The notes beneath the pieces were generated by a model. That model searched no databases and had not been told where the DNA came from. It worked only from the letters and a program-made list of their open reading frames with translations. The translations under genes and the position numbers were made by a program. From Kineosporia babensis (lineage in GTDB: Bacteria; Actinomycetota; Actinomycetes; Actinomycetales; Kineosporiaceae), in assembly GCF_021129305.1 (NCBI RefSeq), contig NZ_JAJOMB010000025.1, positions 1-64,000 on the forward strand: a stretch of 64,000 nt of DNA. The letters are read 5' to 3'. Positions 27,901-34,536 of this stretch are shown one piece after another. Position 1 is the stretch's first letter. The number at the start of each line of letters is the position of its first letter.

Positions 27901-28045
27901 AGCGGCTGCGGGGCGTGGGGGTCAGGCAGTCCTTGCCCGCCAGAAGGTTTCGCCAGTAGGAGCGGTGGTCGTTGGCGCCACCGGGGAAGCGGCAGCCGAT
28001 GCCGATGACGGCGAAGCGGTCGGCCGGGCTCGAGGCAGCGGTCAT
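18902..28045 (-). CDS. ftdB: Iterative hybrid PKS-NRPS of a polycyclic tetramate macrolactam pathway
   Basis: A 3047-residue megasynthase, the core enzyme. Domains in order, residues approximate. KS 8-435: Cys182 in DTACSSS, His in EAHGTSTP and NIGHTEAA. AT 530-850: Ser627 in GHSTGE, with VPYHS at the specificity position, probably malonyl. DH 890-1170: His921 in DHRIQS, where Ser replaces the usual Gly of HxxxG; Asp/Gln in LLDSCFQ. KR 1385-1600: GAFGALG at 1395, Tyr1548 in NYAAGN. ACP: Ser1707 in GLDSL. C 1770-2190: HHIVSDA, His1901. A 2260-2700: TSGSSGTPKA at 2377, YRTGD, NGKVD. PCP: Ser2775 in GGNSI. TE 2815-3040: Ser2895 in GYSLGG, His3020 in GDH. There is no ER domain. KS-AT-DH-KR-ACP-C-A-PCP-TE with an ornithine-type adenylation code is the PTM signature: one module builds two polyene chains and attaches them to both amino groups of ornithine, and the TE forms the tetramic acid. 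The start is the ATG at 28045, overlapping the hydroxylase stop by 4 bases. The frame extends upstream, but that is the hydroxylase gene in another frame. Confidence 0.95.
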   Translation of the reverse strand: MTAASSPADRFAVIGIGCRFPGGANDHRSYWRNLLAGKDCLTPTPRSRYDTDTLASREATRPGRLVGGRGGYIDGFDEFDPGFFGISPREADHMDPQQRKLLEVSWEALEDGGQRPGDLAGTDVGVFVGAFTLDYKILQFSDLGFETIAAHTATGTMMTMVSNRISYCLDLRGPSLSLDTACSSSLVAVHLACESLRRGESRLALAGGALLHLAPQYTIAETKGGFLSPAGRSRTFDAAADGYVRAEGVAMIALKRLADAQRDGDPIHALVIGSGVNQDGRTNGITVPNPDAQVRLISRVCAQAGITPGELQYVEAHGTSTPVGDPIEAAALGRALEIGRAPGEHCYVGSVKTNIGHTEAAAGIAGLIKTVLALKHGVIPPHINLSEVNPAIDLAAMPYRIPTTAVPWPLHQGPARAGVNSFGFGGTNAHVLLEQAGPGPVPQTRPRPDWTLLPLSGERPQALSVLAAGIRQELAHGARPEDVAHTLAHRRQQHAHRRVVVYRDRSTLEAALAACTQDQEHPDAPAGTVIPCPGPVWVFTGMGPQWWGMGQQLFAAEPVYRAVVEEIDALIRAQAGWCLIDEMRADETASRMSQTWLAQPANLAVQAGLAALWNARGVEAAAVLGHSTGEIAAFLHAGVYSLADAVRVALHRSRLQQKLVGTGTMLAVGLDEESGLRVAAEHGDRVSVAAVNSPAALTLAGAPQELSAIRDRLGAEGVFAKFLDVQVPYHSIAMEEIKDELLTGLSDLTARTAQLPLYLTARPGRATGPELDASYWWDNVRGRVRFRSAIDAVAETGQRVFLEIGPHPVLAHSIRECLPDAVTIPSIRRLEDEQACLTRSLARLHTLGVPLDWDALQPDGVPVSLPPYPFRRDRHWIEPEPVARVRTGRQDHPLLGIRTESSEPLWSARPDLETLPYLSDHRIQSVAVFPAAAYVEMAVQAGRALTGGTGFVTADLELRRALYLSDDPARPAPRLQLAFSREDSSFTVSSETGVHAHGILRALQSRPVTPRWNADRLREQATCVLDSGPCYQQLTQIGYHYGPAFQGIAQVWIGPDQALARIRRPEVLPVGTADDVHPVLLDSCFQALLTPLLLTNAQDPVYLPSRIAEIRMESPGDEPFWAQATITERHTESLTGDIQLYTDDGRLLGQILGLQAQRVDEASGTVSSATVDTWLAELRWHELPPAPTIPSDAGERWLLLADAGGTGADLAEQLIAAGQQVQVLVPGTPLPPDVSGYDHVVHLWGLDASAPETMTASDLRDSTALECYSLITLAQALLGSASARLHVITRGAQAVIPGDPANPAAARVWGVGRVLRHQELPQHRGRLIDLDPGVASGPEQITALLRELQDPELEDDEIALRGTARLTSRLRPAAADLPQALPLSLRADGSYLVTGAFGALGQVLCRFLVARGARRLILLARTRLPEREQWPSLASENPSVRFVRELEAAGAQVALAPVSITDEEGLRTWLAGYRARTGMPIRGVFHLAAQVHDVLLPQMDRGTFEAVHDPKAVGAWLLHQLLVNEPLEHFVLFSSMASLLTTAGQTNYAAGNAFLDALAHHRRGLGLPATSICWGPWATGMIKDLGLVDHYRDARGMSALTPAAGMAVLERLLGQDRAQFVIVTVVDWPVFHAWYPVPPPLVSELAATAGPAVEVGTAFLDRFRDCPAQQRPALVTEAFTAAVASVLHVPAERLSLQDGLTTSGLDSLLAMELRARVATEFQVSLPVMALLSGAGVADLAGQLCDLLSSDPSGAVAAPDTDIEVFTDPDRFPLTQNQKALWFLKQLNPDGFAYNIGGAVQVHAPLRPELMLEAARQLVARHPLLRAAFEVRDGRPQQRIRDPREVAPDLAVFDVPDLAWDEIYPMIIREYRRPYDLEHDPLVRFRLFRRADDRWVLMKAVHHIVSDAVSTFTYIQELLDIYEGLRRGEPVTLPPVGAHYLDFLNWQNRFLAGPGAARQLAYWKQHLPEPIPVLELPTDRPRPPVQTTNGASEFFVLDTATSARVHALAREHDVTVFVVLMAAYYLLLHRYSGQDDIVVGTPVTGRTEKEFASVYGYFVNPLPLHVSLAGDPSVAGLIASVRSSVLGGLDHQEYPFVLLVDELGLPHDPSRSAVFQAMFILLVHQVSAVGHGHRLEYVELPEEEGQFDLTLSVYEDEAEQRFHCVLKYNCDLFDAATVARLTRHYVSLLDGLTSVPQETPVHTLELISRSERQEIVEHWSGSGRTVPTGPPVPELILQAAHRSPETIAVVPASGTGPLTYRDLADRSGAAAHRLRALGIGPGSVVALALDKTPDLFVVLLAVWRAGAAYLPLDPHDPPARLNRVIRTAGAGLIVVGSAPSPLSGAPVRTLDELVRPGPGLDEPVGLAEPDSAAYVVQTSGSSGTPKAVQVSHRNLAAVTAAWRQEYRLDSDVRTHLQLAGFPFDVFTGDLARALSTGGTLVLADRDLLFDPARLLDTVEAHGVHAAEFVPAVVRGLIEHCERTGRRLAGLRLVVVGSDVWTVGEYRKLQELCGPGTRLVNSYGLSEATIDSTYFEGSVEGLPATQTVPIGRPFPNSAVYVLDRHRQVVPPGVVGELWVGGSGVAGGYVGDTRPADGRFVQHPAGRFYRTGDSARWSTRGELELTGRTDSQVKIRGHRIEPGEIETQLTDWPPVSRAAVGLRPGPGGEQVLCAYLVLAEGRTLERRALRSHLSAHLPTFMIPALVLELPQLPLSANGKVDLGALAAHPGAGPWSGPAPGDDPPATLYEQETARHWAALLDCGECGRGEDFFELGGNSIRLIELIYLLQSDFGVQLPVSELFRVSTLEGMAQALEQAVTGQAGLGEPFLTFNRDAPEPLFCFPPAGGHGLVYRGFAGHLPGHRLIAFNYLPGPDKVRRYAELVRGLQPHGPYRLLGYSLGGNLAFEVGKELERGGHRVSGLVMLDAYRTAGQFELTGEHLARFEEELAGHVRLHTGTDAVTEDLLRQARDYLEFSSVTPNTGTVAAPITVILDETKAAVPAATGSWQGCSAGPVTVLAGSGDHAQMLGAGHLPHNAALARQALTGARDDG

Positions 28046-28965
28046 CGCAGATCCTCCAGGACGAGAGGTGAGGCGGGGCTTGGGCGCCGGCGGCGGAACG
28101 GGTGCAGCAGACTGGCCACGGGGGCGAACTCGCCGGGGAAGGCCCCGGGATCGCTGAGGCCGACCGCGACCGGCACTCTTCCCGGCAGCCAGGTGTAGGT
28201 ACCGAACAGGTGATCCCACAGGGGGATTTCGGAACCGTAGTGCCCGGCCTCGGTCAGATCGGTGCTGTGGTGCAGGCGATGCTGCTCCGGGCCGACGACC
28301 AGGTAGTTGAGCCGGCCCAGCCGCACGTCCACGTTGGCGTGGGCGAAGTAGCCGTGGGCGGTGGTGAACAGCCCGGCCAGGAAGACCGCGGGAGCCGAGA
28401 AACCGCCGACCACCAGACCGATCTGGATGACGAACTGGGCGAACGCGACGTCGAGAACATGGTTCACCCCGTTGTTGGCGACGTTGACCTTGCCCGGGGT
28501 GTGGTGCACCCCGTGAAAGCGCCACAGCAGCGGACTGCGGTGACCGAGACGGTGCACGAGGTATCCGGCCAGCGAGCTGATCAGCAGGGCCAGCGGCACC
28601 TGGACCGGCATCGGCCAGGACGGCGAGACCGTGGCCAGGGACTGCACCGCGAGTGCGGTGAGGAACTGGGCGAGGGCGCCCCCGGCCATCGTGAACCCGA
28701 AAAATATTCCGTAGAAGATCCATTCGCGCGGCTGCGGTTGCCAGGCGGTGTCGAACGGCAGGGCTCTTTCGAGGAGCGTCAGGTACAGCAGGACGGCGAC
28801 CAGGAATCCGGCGCTGACCGTGGGCAGGTCCCAGCCCAGCCCCAGAGCTGCGAACCCGGCGCCCGCGATCATCGCCCACAGCGCGGGATAGACACTGTGC
28901 TGCAGAAGATTCCGTCCGGAAACGCGGTTGGTCCGGGCCGGCGACTGGGCTGGCTGCTGGGGCAT
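28042..28965 (-). CDS. ftdA: Sterol desaturase/fatty acid hydroxylase-family enzyme of the PTM cluster
   Basis: A 307-residue membrane di-iron hydroxylase with several hydrophobic helices. The three histidine boxes are HRLGH (HX3H), HGVHH (HX2HH) and HRLHH (HX2HH). In PTM pathways the homologue hydroxylates the ornithine-derived carbon (C-25 hydroxyl of HSAF, pactamides and frontalamides). ATG at 28965 has GAGGAG about 10 bases upstream. It is the first gene of the operon, and its stop overlaps the PKS-NRPS start (ATGA). Confidence 0.88.
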   Translation of the reverse strand: MPQQPAQSPARTNRVSGRNLLQHSVYPALWAMIAGAGFAALGLGWDLPTVSAGFLVAVLLYLTLLERALPFDTAWQPQPREWIFYGIFFGFTMAGGALAQFLTALAVQSLATVSPSWPMPVQVPLALLISSLAGYLVHRLGHRSPLLWRFHGVHHTPGKVNVANNGVNHVLDVAFAQFVIQIGLVVGGFSAPAVFLAGLFTTAHGYFAHANVDVRLGRLNYLVVGPEQHRLHHSTDLTEAGHYGSEIPLWDHLFGTYTWLPGRVPVAVGLSDPGAFPGEFAPVASLLHPFRRRRPSPASPLVLEDLR

Positions 28966-29368
28966 CCGGAAGCTCCTCGGATCGTCGCATCGCGAAAGGT
29001 TGCCTGTAGGAACCAGAAAGACGCCGTGCGAGATGGTCTTGTTTTTCGGGGATGAAGGTCGGCTGGAGCTGCTGGGCGGGCTCGCGGCTCTCGGCGAACG
29101 GGCGACCGGACATAACGGTACGTGGCGACTGGCGAGTTCTCCAGAGCTGATGTGATGCCGAGGGAATTGCCCGGCCTTTTGGGCTCATCCCTCCCGGGAG
29201 AATCAAAGTCCCCACGAGTGAACTTCTTTCGCTACTGGCCAGTGGCCGACCGGGGGGCTGTCCGGCGTCTGAGGCCAGAAGGTGCCGCAAGCGGCCGAGC
29301 TGCACCCGTCGGTGACTCTTGGTAGCGTTCGGGGACGTTGGGTAATCGACTCTTGGGGGGAACTTTCC
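28966..29368. promoter_or_regulatory. Divergent intergenic region driving the PTM operon and a secreted protein
   Basis: A 403-base non-coding stretch, less GC-rich than its surroundings, between the start of the hydroxylase (minus strand) and the start of a secreted protein (plus strand). It must hold the promoter of the five-gene PTM operon, because all internal junctions overlap. No clear regulator binding palindrome was seen, and no regulator gene lies next to the operon. Confidence 0.5.
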
Positions 29369-29848
29369 ATGAACCGACGTGTCACCGGCCTTGCGGCAGC
29401 TCTGGGTGCGGCCGCGGCCCTGACTCTGACCGGGGCACCGGCGGCCACCGCGGCCGACGCCGCCGAGTGCGGTGCGAAACTGTCCGACTGGTCCACCCTG
29501 GGGGCGCTCGGCGCCAATCTCACCACCATCGACGACAACGACTACGGCCTGAAGAAGGCGCTCATCGTGACGGTCGGCAGCAAGATGCTGACCAAGGGCG
29601 TGGAGTTCAGCGAGTTCGACATCACGCTGGGCGAGATCATGCACCAGGGGCAGTCGATCAGCGCCCGCAGCGGAGGTGACGAACAAGCCGTCTGGAAGCT
29701 GCACAGCCCGATCTGCGCCAGTGTCAACCCGGTCGAGGAGTCCCGGGTGACCTCGGCCAAGCTGACCATCACCGAGTACGAGGGGACCAGCACCACCGAG
29801 ATCACCCGAGGTCCGCTCACCGGGAACGTGCAGTCGTTGCTCCCGTGA
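29369..29848 (+). CDS. Small secreted protein, 159 aa
   Basis: Exported protein with a Sec signal peptide: RR near the start, hydrophobic AAALGAAAALTLTG, and a likely cleavage after ATA before ADAAECG. The mature part of about 125 residues is rich in Thr/Ser/Gly with alternating hydrophobics (KALIVTVGSKML, TSAKLTITEYEG), suggesting a beta-sandwich. It contains two Cys (AECGAK and PICASV) that could form a disulphide. ATG at 29369 with GGGGGGA 8 bases upstream. Family not recognised. It is divergent from the PTM operon; no functional link is shown. Confidence 0.7.
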   Translation: MNRRVTGLAAALGAAAALTLTGAPAATAADAAECGAKLSDWSTLGALGANLTTIDDNDYGLKKALIVTVGSKMLTKGVEFSEFDITLGEIMHQGQSISARSGGDEQAVWKLHSPICASVNPVEESRVTSAKLTITEYEGTSTTEITRGPLTGNVQSLLP

Positions 29849-29912
29849 CGGTGCTCGACCCTGGTACTCATGAGGCGCCCGGACGGCCCGGCTGAGACAG
29901 GCTGACCGAGAA

Positions 29913-29955
29913 GGTGGTTCGGGGTTGCAGCACTCAAGCCGCGCCCCGAACCACC
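29913..29955. terminator. Bidirectional terminator, 12-bp perfect stem
   Basis: GGTGGTTCGGGG at 29913-29924 pairs perfectly with CCCCGAACCACC at 29944-29955 across a 19-base loop. It lies 65 bases after the secreted protein gene and just beyond the 3' end of the minus-strand unit that includes the dehydrogenase genes, so it can serve both strands. Confidence 0.7.
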
Positions 29956-29980
29956 GCTGGTCGACGAAGGGTCTCCGGTC

Positions 29981-30271
29981 TCAGCGAAGCACTGGGTACG
30001 AAGCCGGCCGATCCGGGGCTGTCGCCGAAGCCGGGCCGCCACTGGCTCGCTGATCGGGGGCGAACCGGTTCAGGGTCTCGCCGTTGATCCGGTTGACGAC
30101 GCGGACCGGACAGCTCTGGGCGCCGTCCTGGCTCGGATAGATGCCGATCTGAACCTGCGGCCTTCGCCAGGTCCGGCTCAACGAGAGGTTCCGCCCGAAG
30201 ATCTGGACGATTCCGGGTTCGCCACCTTGCGATGGAAACCGGTACAGGGCCAGGATCAGGAAGGCGACCAC
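29981..30271 (-). CDS. Doubtful small membrane-type protein, 96 aa
   Basis: Open frame with a GTG start at 30271 and a hydrophobic first segment (VVAFLILALYRFP) followed by a polar part with one Cys (QSCPVRVVNRING). It lies downstream of bkdC in the same direction with no clear ribosome binding site. The frame is open further upstream into bkdC, so the start is a guess. It ends close to the terminator stem. It may be a real short gene or chance coding potential. Confidence 0.35.
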   Translation of the reverse strand: MVAFLILALYRFPSQGGEPGIVQIFGRNLSLSRTWRRPQVQIGIYPSQDGAQSCPVRVVNRINGETLNRFAPDQRASGGPASATAPDRPASYPVLR

Positions 30272-30395
30272 GATCGGTGACGATCCGGTCGGCCCGTGAT
30301 GCCCGCCTGCCGGTGATCTCGGCCCGGGCAGCTCGGCTGTCAACCCGCCTTGCGCCCGTCGTAGCCCAGATACCCCGGCCTGCGCGACTGCTGGC

Positions 30396-32177
30396 TCAGA
30401 GATCACCGAGAGCCAGGACCGGCTGCTCCACACAGTCGGCGACGAACCGCAGCAGTCCGCCTGCAGCCGCGCCGTCGCACACCCGGTGGTCGAAAGTCAG
30501 GGCCAGCTGCGTGACCTGGCGTACGGCGAGCTGCCCGTCGACGACCCAGGGCCGCGCGATGATCCGGCCGATACCGAGGATGGCGGCCTCGGGGTGGTTG
30601 ATGATGGCGGCCGCGCCGTCCGTGCCGAACACGCCGTAGTTGTTGACGGTGAACGTGCCCCCGGTCAGGTCGGCCGGGGACAGTGCGCCGCTGGTCTTCT
30701 CGCGCAGGGCCGTGGCGAGTTCCCGGGTGCTGAGCCGGTCGGCGTGGTGGATGACCGGGACCAGCAGGCCGCGGGCGGTCTGCGCGGCGAAGCCCAGGTG
30801 AATGGCGTGGTGACGGTGGATCTCGCCGTCCTCGACGGTGGCGTTGAGTTCGGGGAAACGGCGAAGCCCGGCGATGACGAAGCGGGCCAGCAGGGCGACC
30901 AGGCTCACCGGTGGCGTTTGCTGACCGGCGTTGAGCGCGGCGCGGGCGGCCAGAAAGTCGGTGGCGTCGGCGTCGACCCAGACGGTGGCCTCAGGGATTT
31001 CCCGGCGGGAGCGGGTGAACTTCTCGGCGGCGAACCGGCGGATGCCGGTCAGTGGGATGCGCTCGAACCCCTCCGACGGGGAGCCGGGGGTCTGAGCGGT
31101 CACGGCGGCTGAGTTACCGGGTCGTCCTCCAGCGGCAGGGGCGTCCAGAGCACCGATGGAGGACGGGGTGGCCGGGCCTGCCTCAGACGCGAGGAGGGGC
31201 GCGGCGGCTGGGTCGGTTGTGCTGGTCAGGTCGGTCGTGGTGGGGGCGGCCGGTGCGTCGATGGAGGACGGGGTGGCTGGGCCGGTCTCAGAAGCTGGGT
31301 CGGTCGTTGCGGTCAGGTTGGCGGGGTCGCGCTCGTCGATGGCGCGGCGGATGTCGGCGCGCATGATCAGTCCGCCGGGGCCGGTGCCGGTGACCGTGCG
31401 CAGGTCGAGATGTGCGTCGCGGGCGATGCGGCGGGCCAGCGGTGAGATGACCCGGACGACTGGGCTGTCGGGGGCGCTCTGGTGGCTGGCCTGCGCGGCC
31501 GAGGTGGTGGGCGCGGCACCGGTGAAGGTGGGCTGTGCTGCTGGTCGGCGGCTCAGTTCCTCAGCCGCCGGCGAGGGCGCAGCGGCTGGGGAGGGTGCAG
31601 CGGCTGGGGAGGACATAGCGGCGGGCGAGGTGGACAGCGCAGGTGAGGCCGCCGCCGAGGTCAGGGAAGTGGCCGCAGGGGCCGGCGGGGGTGCTGGCAC
31701 TGACCCTGGCGCTGGCCTTGGTGCGGTGGTGGCTGGGCTGGGCGGGGTAGGTCGCCCGGGTCGGTGGGGGCGTCGGCGTCGTGAGGTGCGGGCGGTGGGT
31801 GTGCCGTAGCCGATGAGGACGTTTCCGCTGGCCTCTGAACTGGTGTCGGCAAGGTCAGCAGCCACTGTGGTCCCGCTGACCGGAGCCGGAGCGATCTCGA
31901 TGCCGGGCTCGCGGAGCCCACCGAGGGCGTTGGACGGCTCGTCCTTCTCGGCCACGCTGATCAGCGGTGCCCCGACCGGAACCATCGCCCCGGCCTCGGC
32001 GTGCAGTGCCGTCACGGTGCCGGCGAACGGGATCGGCACCTCGACCGAGGCTTTCGCGGTCTCGACCTCGACCACGGGCTGGTCGATGCTCACCTCGTCG
32101 CCGACCTGGACCAGCCAGGTCACGATCTCGGCCTCGGCCAGGCCCTCGCCGAGGTCGGGCAGCAGGAAGTCAGACAT
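30396..32177 (-). CDS. bkdC: Branched-chain 2-oxoacid dehydrogenase E2 (dihydrolipoyl acyltransferase)
   Basis: A 593-residue E2 core component. Lipoyl domain at residues 1-78 with the lipoylated Lys42 in ETAKAS. A very long Ala/Pro/Ser/Thr linker follows, with imperfect repeats (PAAAPSPAA units; two near-copies of ASETGPATPSSI / ASEAGPATPSSI). The peripheral-subunit-binding domain is at about 232-270 (ISPLARRIARDAHLDL) and the catalytic domain is C-terminal with DHRVCDGAAAGG. It transfers acyl groups from E1 to CoA. The gene overlaps the E1-beta gene by 8 bases. There is no lipoamide dehydrogenase (E3) here, so E3 must be shared from elsewhere. Confidence 0.92.
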   Translation of the reverse strand: MSDFLLPDLGEGLAEAEIVTWLVQVGDEVSIDQPVVEVETAKASVEVPIPFAGTVTALHAEAGAMVPVGAPLISVAEKDEPSNALGGLREPGIEIAPAPVSGTTVAADLADTSSEASGNVLIGYGTPTARTSRRRRPHRPGRPTPPSPATTAPRPAPGSVPAPPPAPAATSLTSAAASPALSTSPAAMSSPAAAPSPAAAPSPAAEELSRRPAAQPTFTGAAPTTSAAQASHQSAPDSPVVRVISPLARRIARDAHLDLRTVTGTGPGGLIMRADIRRAIDERDPANLTATTDPASETGPATPSSIDAPAAPTTTDLTSTTDPAAAPLLASEAGPATPSSIGALDAPAAGGRPGNSAAVTAQTPGSPSEGFERIPLTGIRRFAAEKFTRSRREIPEATVWVDADATDFLAARAALNAGQQTPPVSLVALLARFVIAGLRRFPELNATVEDGEIHRHHAIHLGFAAQTARGLLVPVIHHADRLSTRELATALREKTSGALSPADLTGGTFTVNNYGVFGTDGAAAIINHPEAAILGIGRIIARPWVVDGQLAVRQVTQLALTFDHRVCDGAAAGGLLRFVADCVEQPVLALGDL

Positions 32178-33183
32178 CCTCGTCCTCCCACTGCAGACGG
32201 CTCACCGCGTCCAGAATCCGCTCGGCGCTGGGCAGATGGTGGGCCTCGAGCTTGGGCGGCGGGTATGGGATGTCGAAGCCGGTGACTCGCAGGACGGGTG
32301 CGGCCAGGTGGTGAAAGCACTGCTCGCTGAGGCGGGCGGCCACCTCGGCGCCGTAGCCGCAGAACCCGGCGGCCTCGTGCACGACCACGGCCCGGCCGGT
32401 GCGGCGCACGCTCGCGGTGACCGTCTCGTCGTCGAACGGGTTCAGGCTGCGTAGGTCGATGACTTCGAGGTCGTAGCCTTCCTCGGTGCCGAGTGCGGCG
32501 GCCTCCAGGGCCGTGGCCACCGTGCCGCCGTAGGTGATCACCGTGACGTCGCGGCCCGGGCGCACGACCTGGGCCTGGTGCAGAGCGGGCCCCTCCAGGC
32601 TCAGCGTGGCTGTTTCCTTGGACCAGTAGCGGCGTTTGGGTTCCAGGAAGATCACCGGGTCGGGTGAGGCGATGGCCTGGCGCAGCAGCCGGTAGCCGTC
32701 GGAGGGGGTGGAGCAGGTGACGACGCGCAGGCCGGCGGTGTGGGTGTAGTAGACCTCTGAGGAATCGCAGTGGTGTTCGACTCCACCGATGCCCCCGCCG
32801 TAGGGGATTCTGACCACGACCGGTAGCTCCACGCGTCCGCCGGTCCGGTTGCGCATTTTCGCCAGATGGCTGGTGATCTGCTCGAACGCGGGGTAGGCGA
32901 AGGCGTCGAACTGCATCTCGACCACCGGGCGCAGGCCGTTCATGGCCATCCCGATGGCGGTGCCGACGATGCCGGACTCGGCCAGCGGGGTGTCCCAGAC
33001 CCGTTCCTCGCCGAACCGCGCGGCCAGGCCGTCAGTGATCCGGAAGACGCCGCCCAGCGTTCCCACGTCTTCGCCGAGCACCACCACCCGCTCGTCCTCG
33101 GCGAGCGAGTCGGCGAGCGCCTGGTTCAGGGCGGCCGCCAGCGAGACCGGCGTGGCGGTGGCCGGTAGGGAGGTGATGCTCAT
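32170..33183 (-). CDS. bkdB: Branched-chain 2-oxoacid dehydrogenase E1 beta subunit
   Basis: A 337-residue transketolase-like beta subunit. Motifs: VVLGEDVGTLGGVFR, DTPLAESGIVGTAIGMAMNGLRPVVEMQF, and a C-terminal domain with DLRSLNPFD. Together with the alpha subunit it decarboxylates branched-chain 2-oxoacids from Val, Leu and Ile using thiamine diphosphate. The ATG at 33183 overlaps the stop of the alpha gene by 4 bases. A pyruvate dehydrogenase-type specificity cannot be excluded by eye. Confidence 0.9.
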   Translation of the reverse strand: MSITSLPATATPVSLAAALNQALADSLAEDERVVVLGEDVGTLGGVFRITDGLAARFGEERVWDTPLAESGIVGTAIGMAMNGLRPVVEMQFDAFAYPAFEQITSHLAKMRNRTGGRVELPVVVRIPYGGGIGGVEHHCDSSEVYYTHTAGLRVVTCSTPSDGYRLLRQAIASPDPVIFLEPKRRYWSKETATLSLEGPALHQAQVVRPGRDVTVITYGGTVATALEAAALGTEEGYDLEVIDLRSLNPFDDETVTASVRRTGRAVVVHEAAGFCGYGAEVAARLSEQCFHHLAAPVLRVTGFDIPYPPPKLEAHHLPSAERILDAVSRLQWEDEDV

Positions 33184-34286
33184 GCCCTGGCCTCCTCGTC
33201 ACGGGCGATCTCGTCGAGCAGGTCTGCCTGCTGTTGGTGCAGCGCAGCGGTCGGTTCGGCGTAGACGTGCCCGAACAGGCCCGCCGGATCGGGTGCGGTG
33301 TCGGCGTTGGTGCCGGCTCGCACGGCGGCGGCCAGGGCCTCGGCCTCAGCGGCGAACTCGGTGGGTGGTTCCTGCCCGTCGCGGTTCAGGAAGAGCTCGA
33401 GGCGGCGCAGCGGATCGCGTTCCAGCCAGAACGCGACCTCCTCGTCCTGCCGGTAGCGGGTGGCGTCGTCGGCGTTGGTGTGCGCCTCGACCCGGTAGGT
33501 GAGGGCCTCGATCAGCACCGGGCCGTGGCCGGCGGCCGCGTGCTGAACAGCCTCGCTGACGGTGGTGTGCACGGCGGCCACGTCGTTGCCGTCGATCAGG
33601 TGGGAGGGGATTCCGTAGCCGATGCCCTTGTGCGCGAGCGAGGGCGCGGCGCTCTGTTTGGCCAGGGGCACACTGATCGCGTACCCGTTGTTCTGTACCA
33701 GGAACACGACCGGGGCCTTCCAGACCGCGGCGAAGTTCAGCGCCTCGTGGGTGTCGCCCTCGCTCGTGGCCCCGTCGCCCAGCAGCACCAGCGCGACCGT
33801 GTCCTCCCGCCGTAGCCGCGCGGCGTGAGCCAGGCCGACCGCGTGCAGGGTGTTCGTGGCCAGCGGGGTGCACTGCGGCGCCACTCGATGCTCGTACGGG
33901 TCGTAACCGCAGTGCCAGTCCCCGCGGAAGCTGACCAGCACCTGCAGCGGATCCACGCCCCGGGTGAGCACGGCCACCGAATCGCGGTAAGTCGGGAACA
34001 GCCAGTCCTGCGCCCGCAGAGCCAGGGCCGCGCCGATCTGGCAGGCCTCCTGGCCCCGGGACGAGGGGTAGACGGCCAGCCGGCCCTGCCTGGTCAGCGC
34101 GGTGATCTGGGTGTCGAAGCGGCGCCCGATCACCATGGCCCGGTACAGCCGGAGCAGGGTTTCGCGATCCGGTGCCGGGCCGACCGCGGCGCCGGCCGGG
34201 TCGATCAGCTGCACCGGTGCCGGCGTGGGCAGCAGGGGGTGCGGTGGCGCGGTGATGTCGTGCGGGGACTCCTGCGTGCTGGTCAT
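33180..34286 (-). CDS. bkdA: Branched-chain 2-oxoacid dehydrogenase E1 alpha subunit
   Basis: A 368-residue thiamine diphosphate-binding subunit. The ThDP motif begins GDGATSEGD and ends in VQNN (GDG-X~27-NN). Upstream, YPSSRGQEACQIG is the usual E1-alpha region, and SHLIDGNDV and YRVEAHTNADDATRYR follow. ATG at 34286 is chosen; the frame runs 18 codons further, but those lack coding character. First gene of bkdABC, transcribed away from the histidine kinase. Confidence 0.9.
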   Translation of the reverse strand: MTSTQESPHDITAPPHPLLPTPAPVQLIDPAGAAVGPAPDRETLLRLYRAMVIGRRFDTQITALTRQGRLAVYPSSRGQEACQIGAALALRAQDWLFPTYRDSVAVLTRGVDPLQVLVSFRGDWHCGYDPYEHRVAPQCTPLATNTLHAVGLAHAARLRREDTVALVLLGDGATSEGDTHEALNFAAVWKAPVVFLVQNNGYAISVPLAKQSAAPSLAHKGIGYGIPSHLIDGNDVAAVHTTVSEAVQHAAAGHGPVLIEALTYRVEAHTNADDATRYRQDEEVAFWLERDPLRRLELFLNRDGQEPPTEFAAEAEALAAAVRAGTNADTAPDPAGLFGHVYAEPTAALHQQQADLLDEIARDEEARA

Positions 34287-34444
34287 CGGGCGCCACCCTT
34301 CGGGCTCGAAGCGGACACGAAACCCCGGCCGTGCGGGCACCAGTCAAGGTGCTCGGCGCAGGGGCGTCAATGGGTGTGGTCGGTGGCCGGCCCGAACGCC
34401 CGCCACACTCAACAGAACACGTGCAGGCAGGCGCCCGGTTGAGA

Positions 34445-34470
34445 CGTTCGGCGAACTTTTTCACCGAACG
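34445..34470. promoter_or_regulatory. 26-base imperfect palindrome in the bkdA/histidine kinase divergent region
   Basis: CGTTCGGCGAA (34445-34455) faces TTCACCGAACG (34460-34470) with one internal mismatch and a 4-base centre. It lies about 160 bases before bkdA and 67 bases before the kinase start. The position between divergent genes suits an operator; a short hairpin terminator is less likely here. Confidence 0.4.
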
Positions 34471-34536
34471 AGGTAGCCGGCAGGCGTACGCCCGCGGGCT
34501 GATGTGTGCTCGTCCGGGCGTGACTACCGTGGCCGG

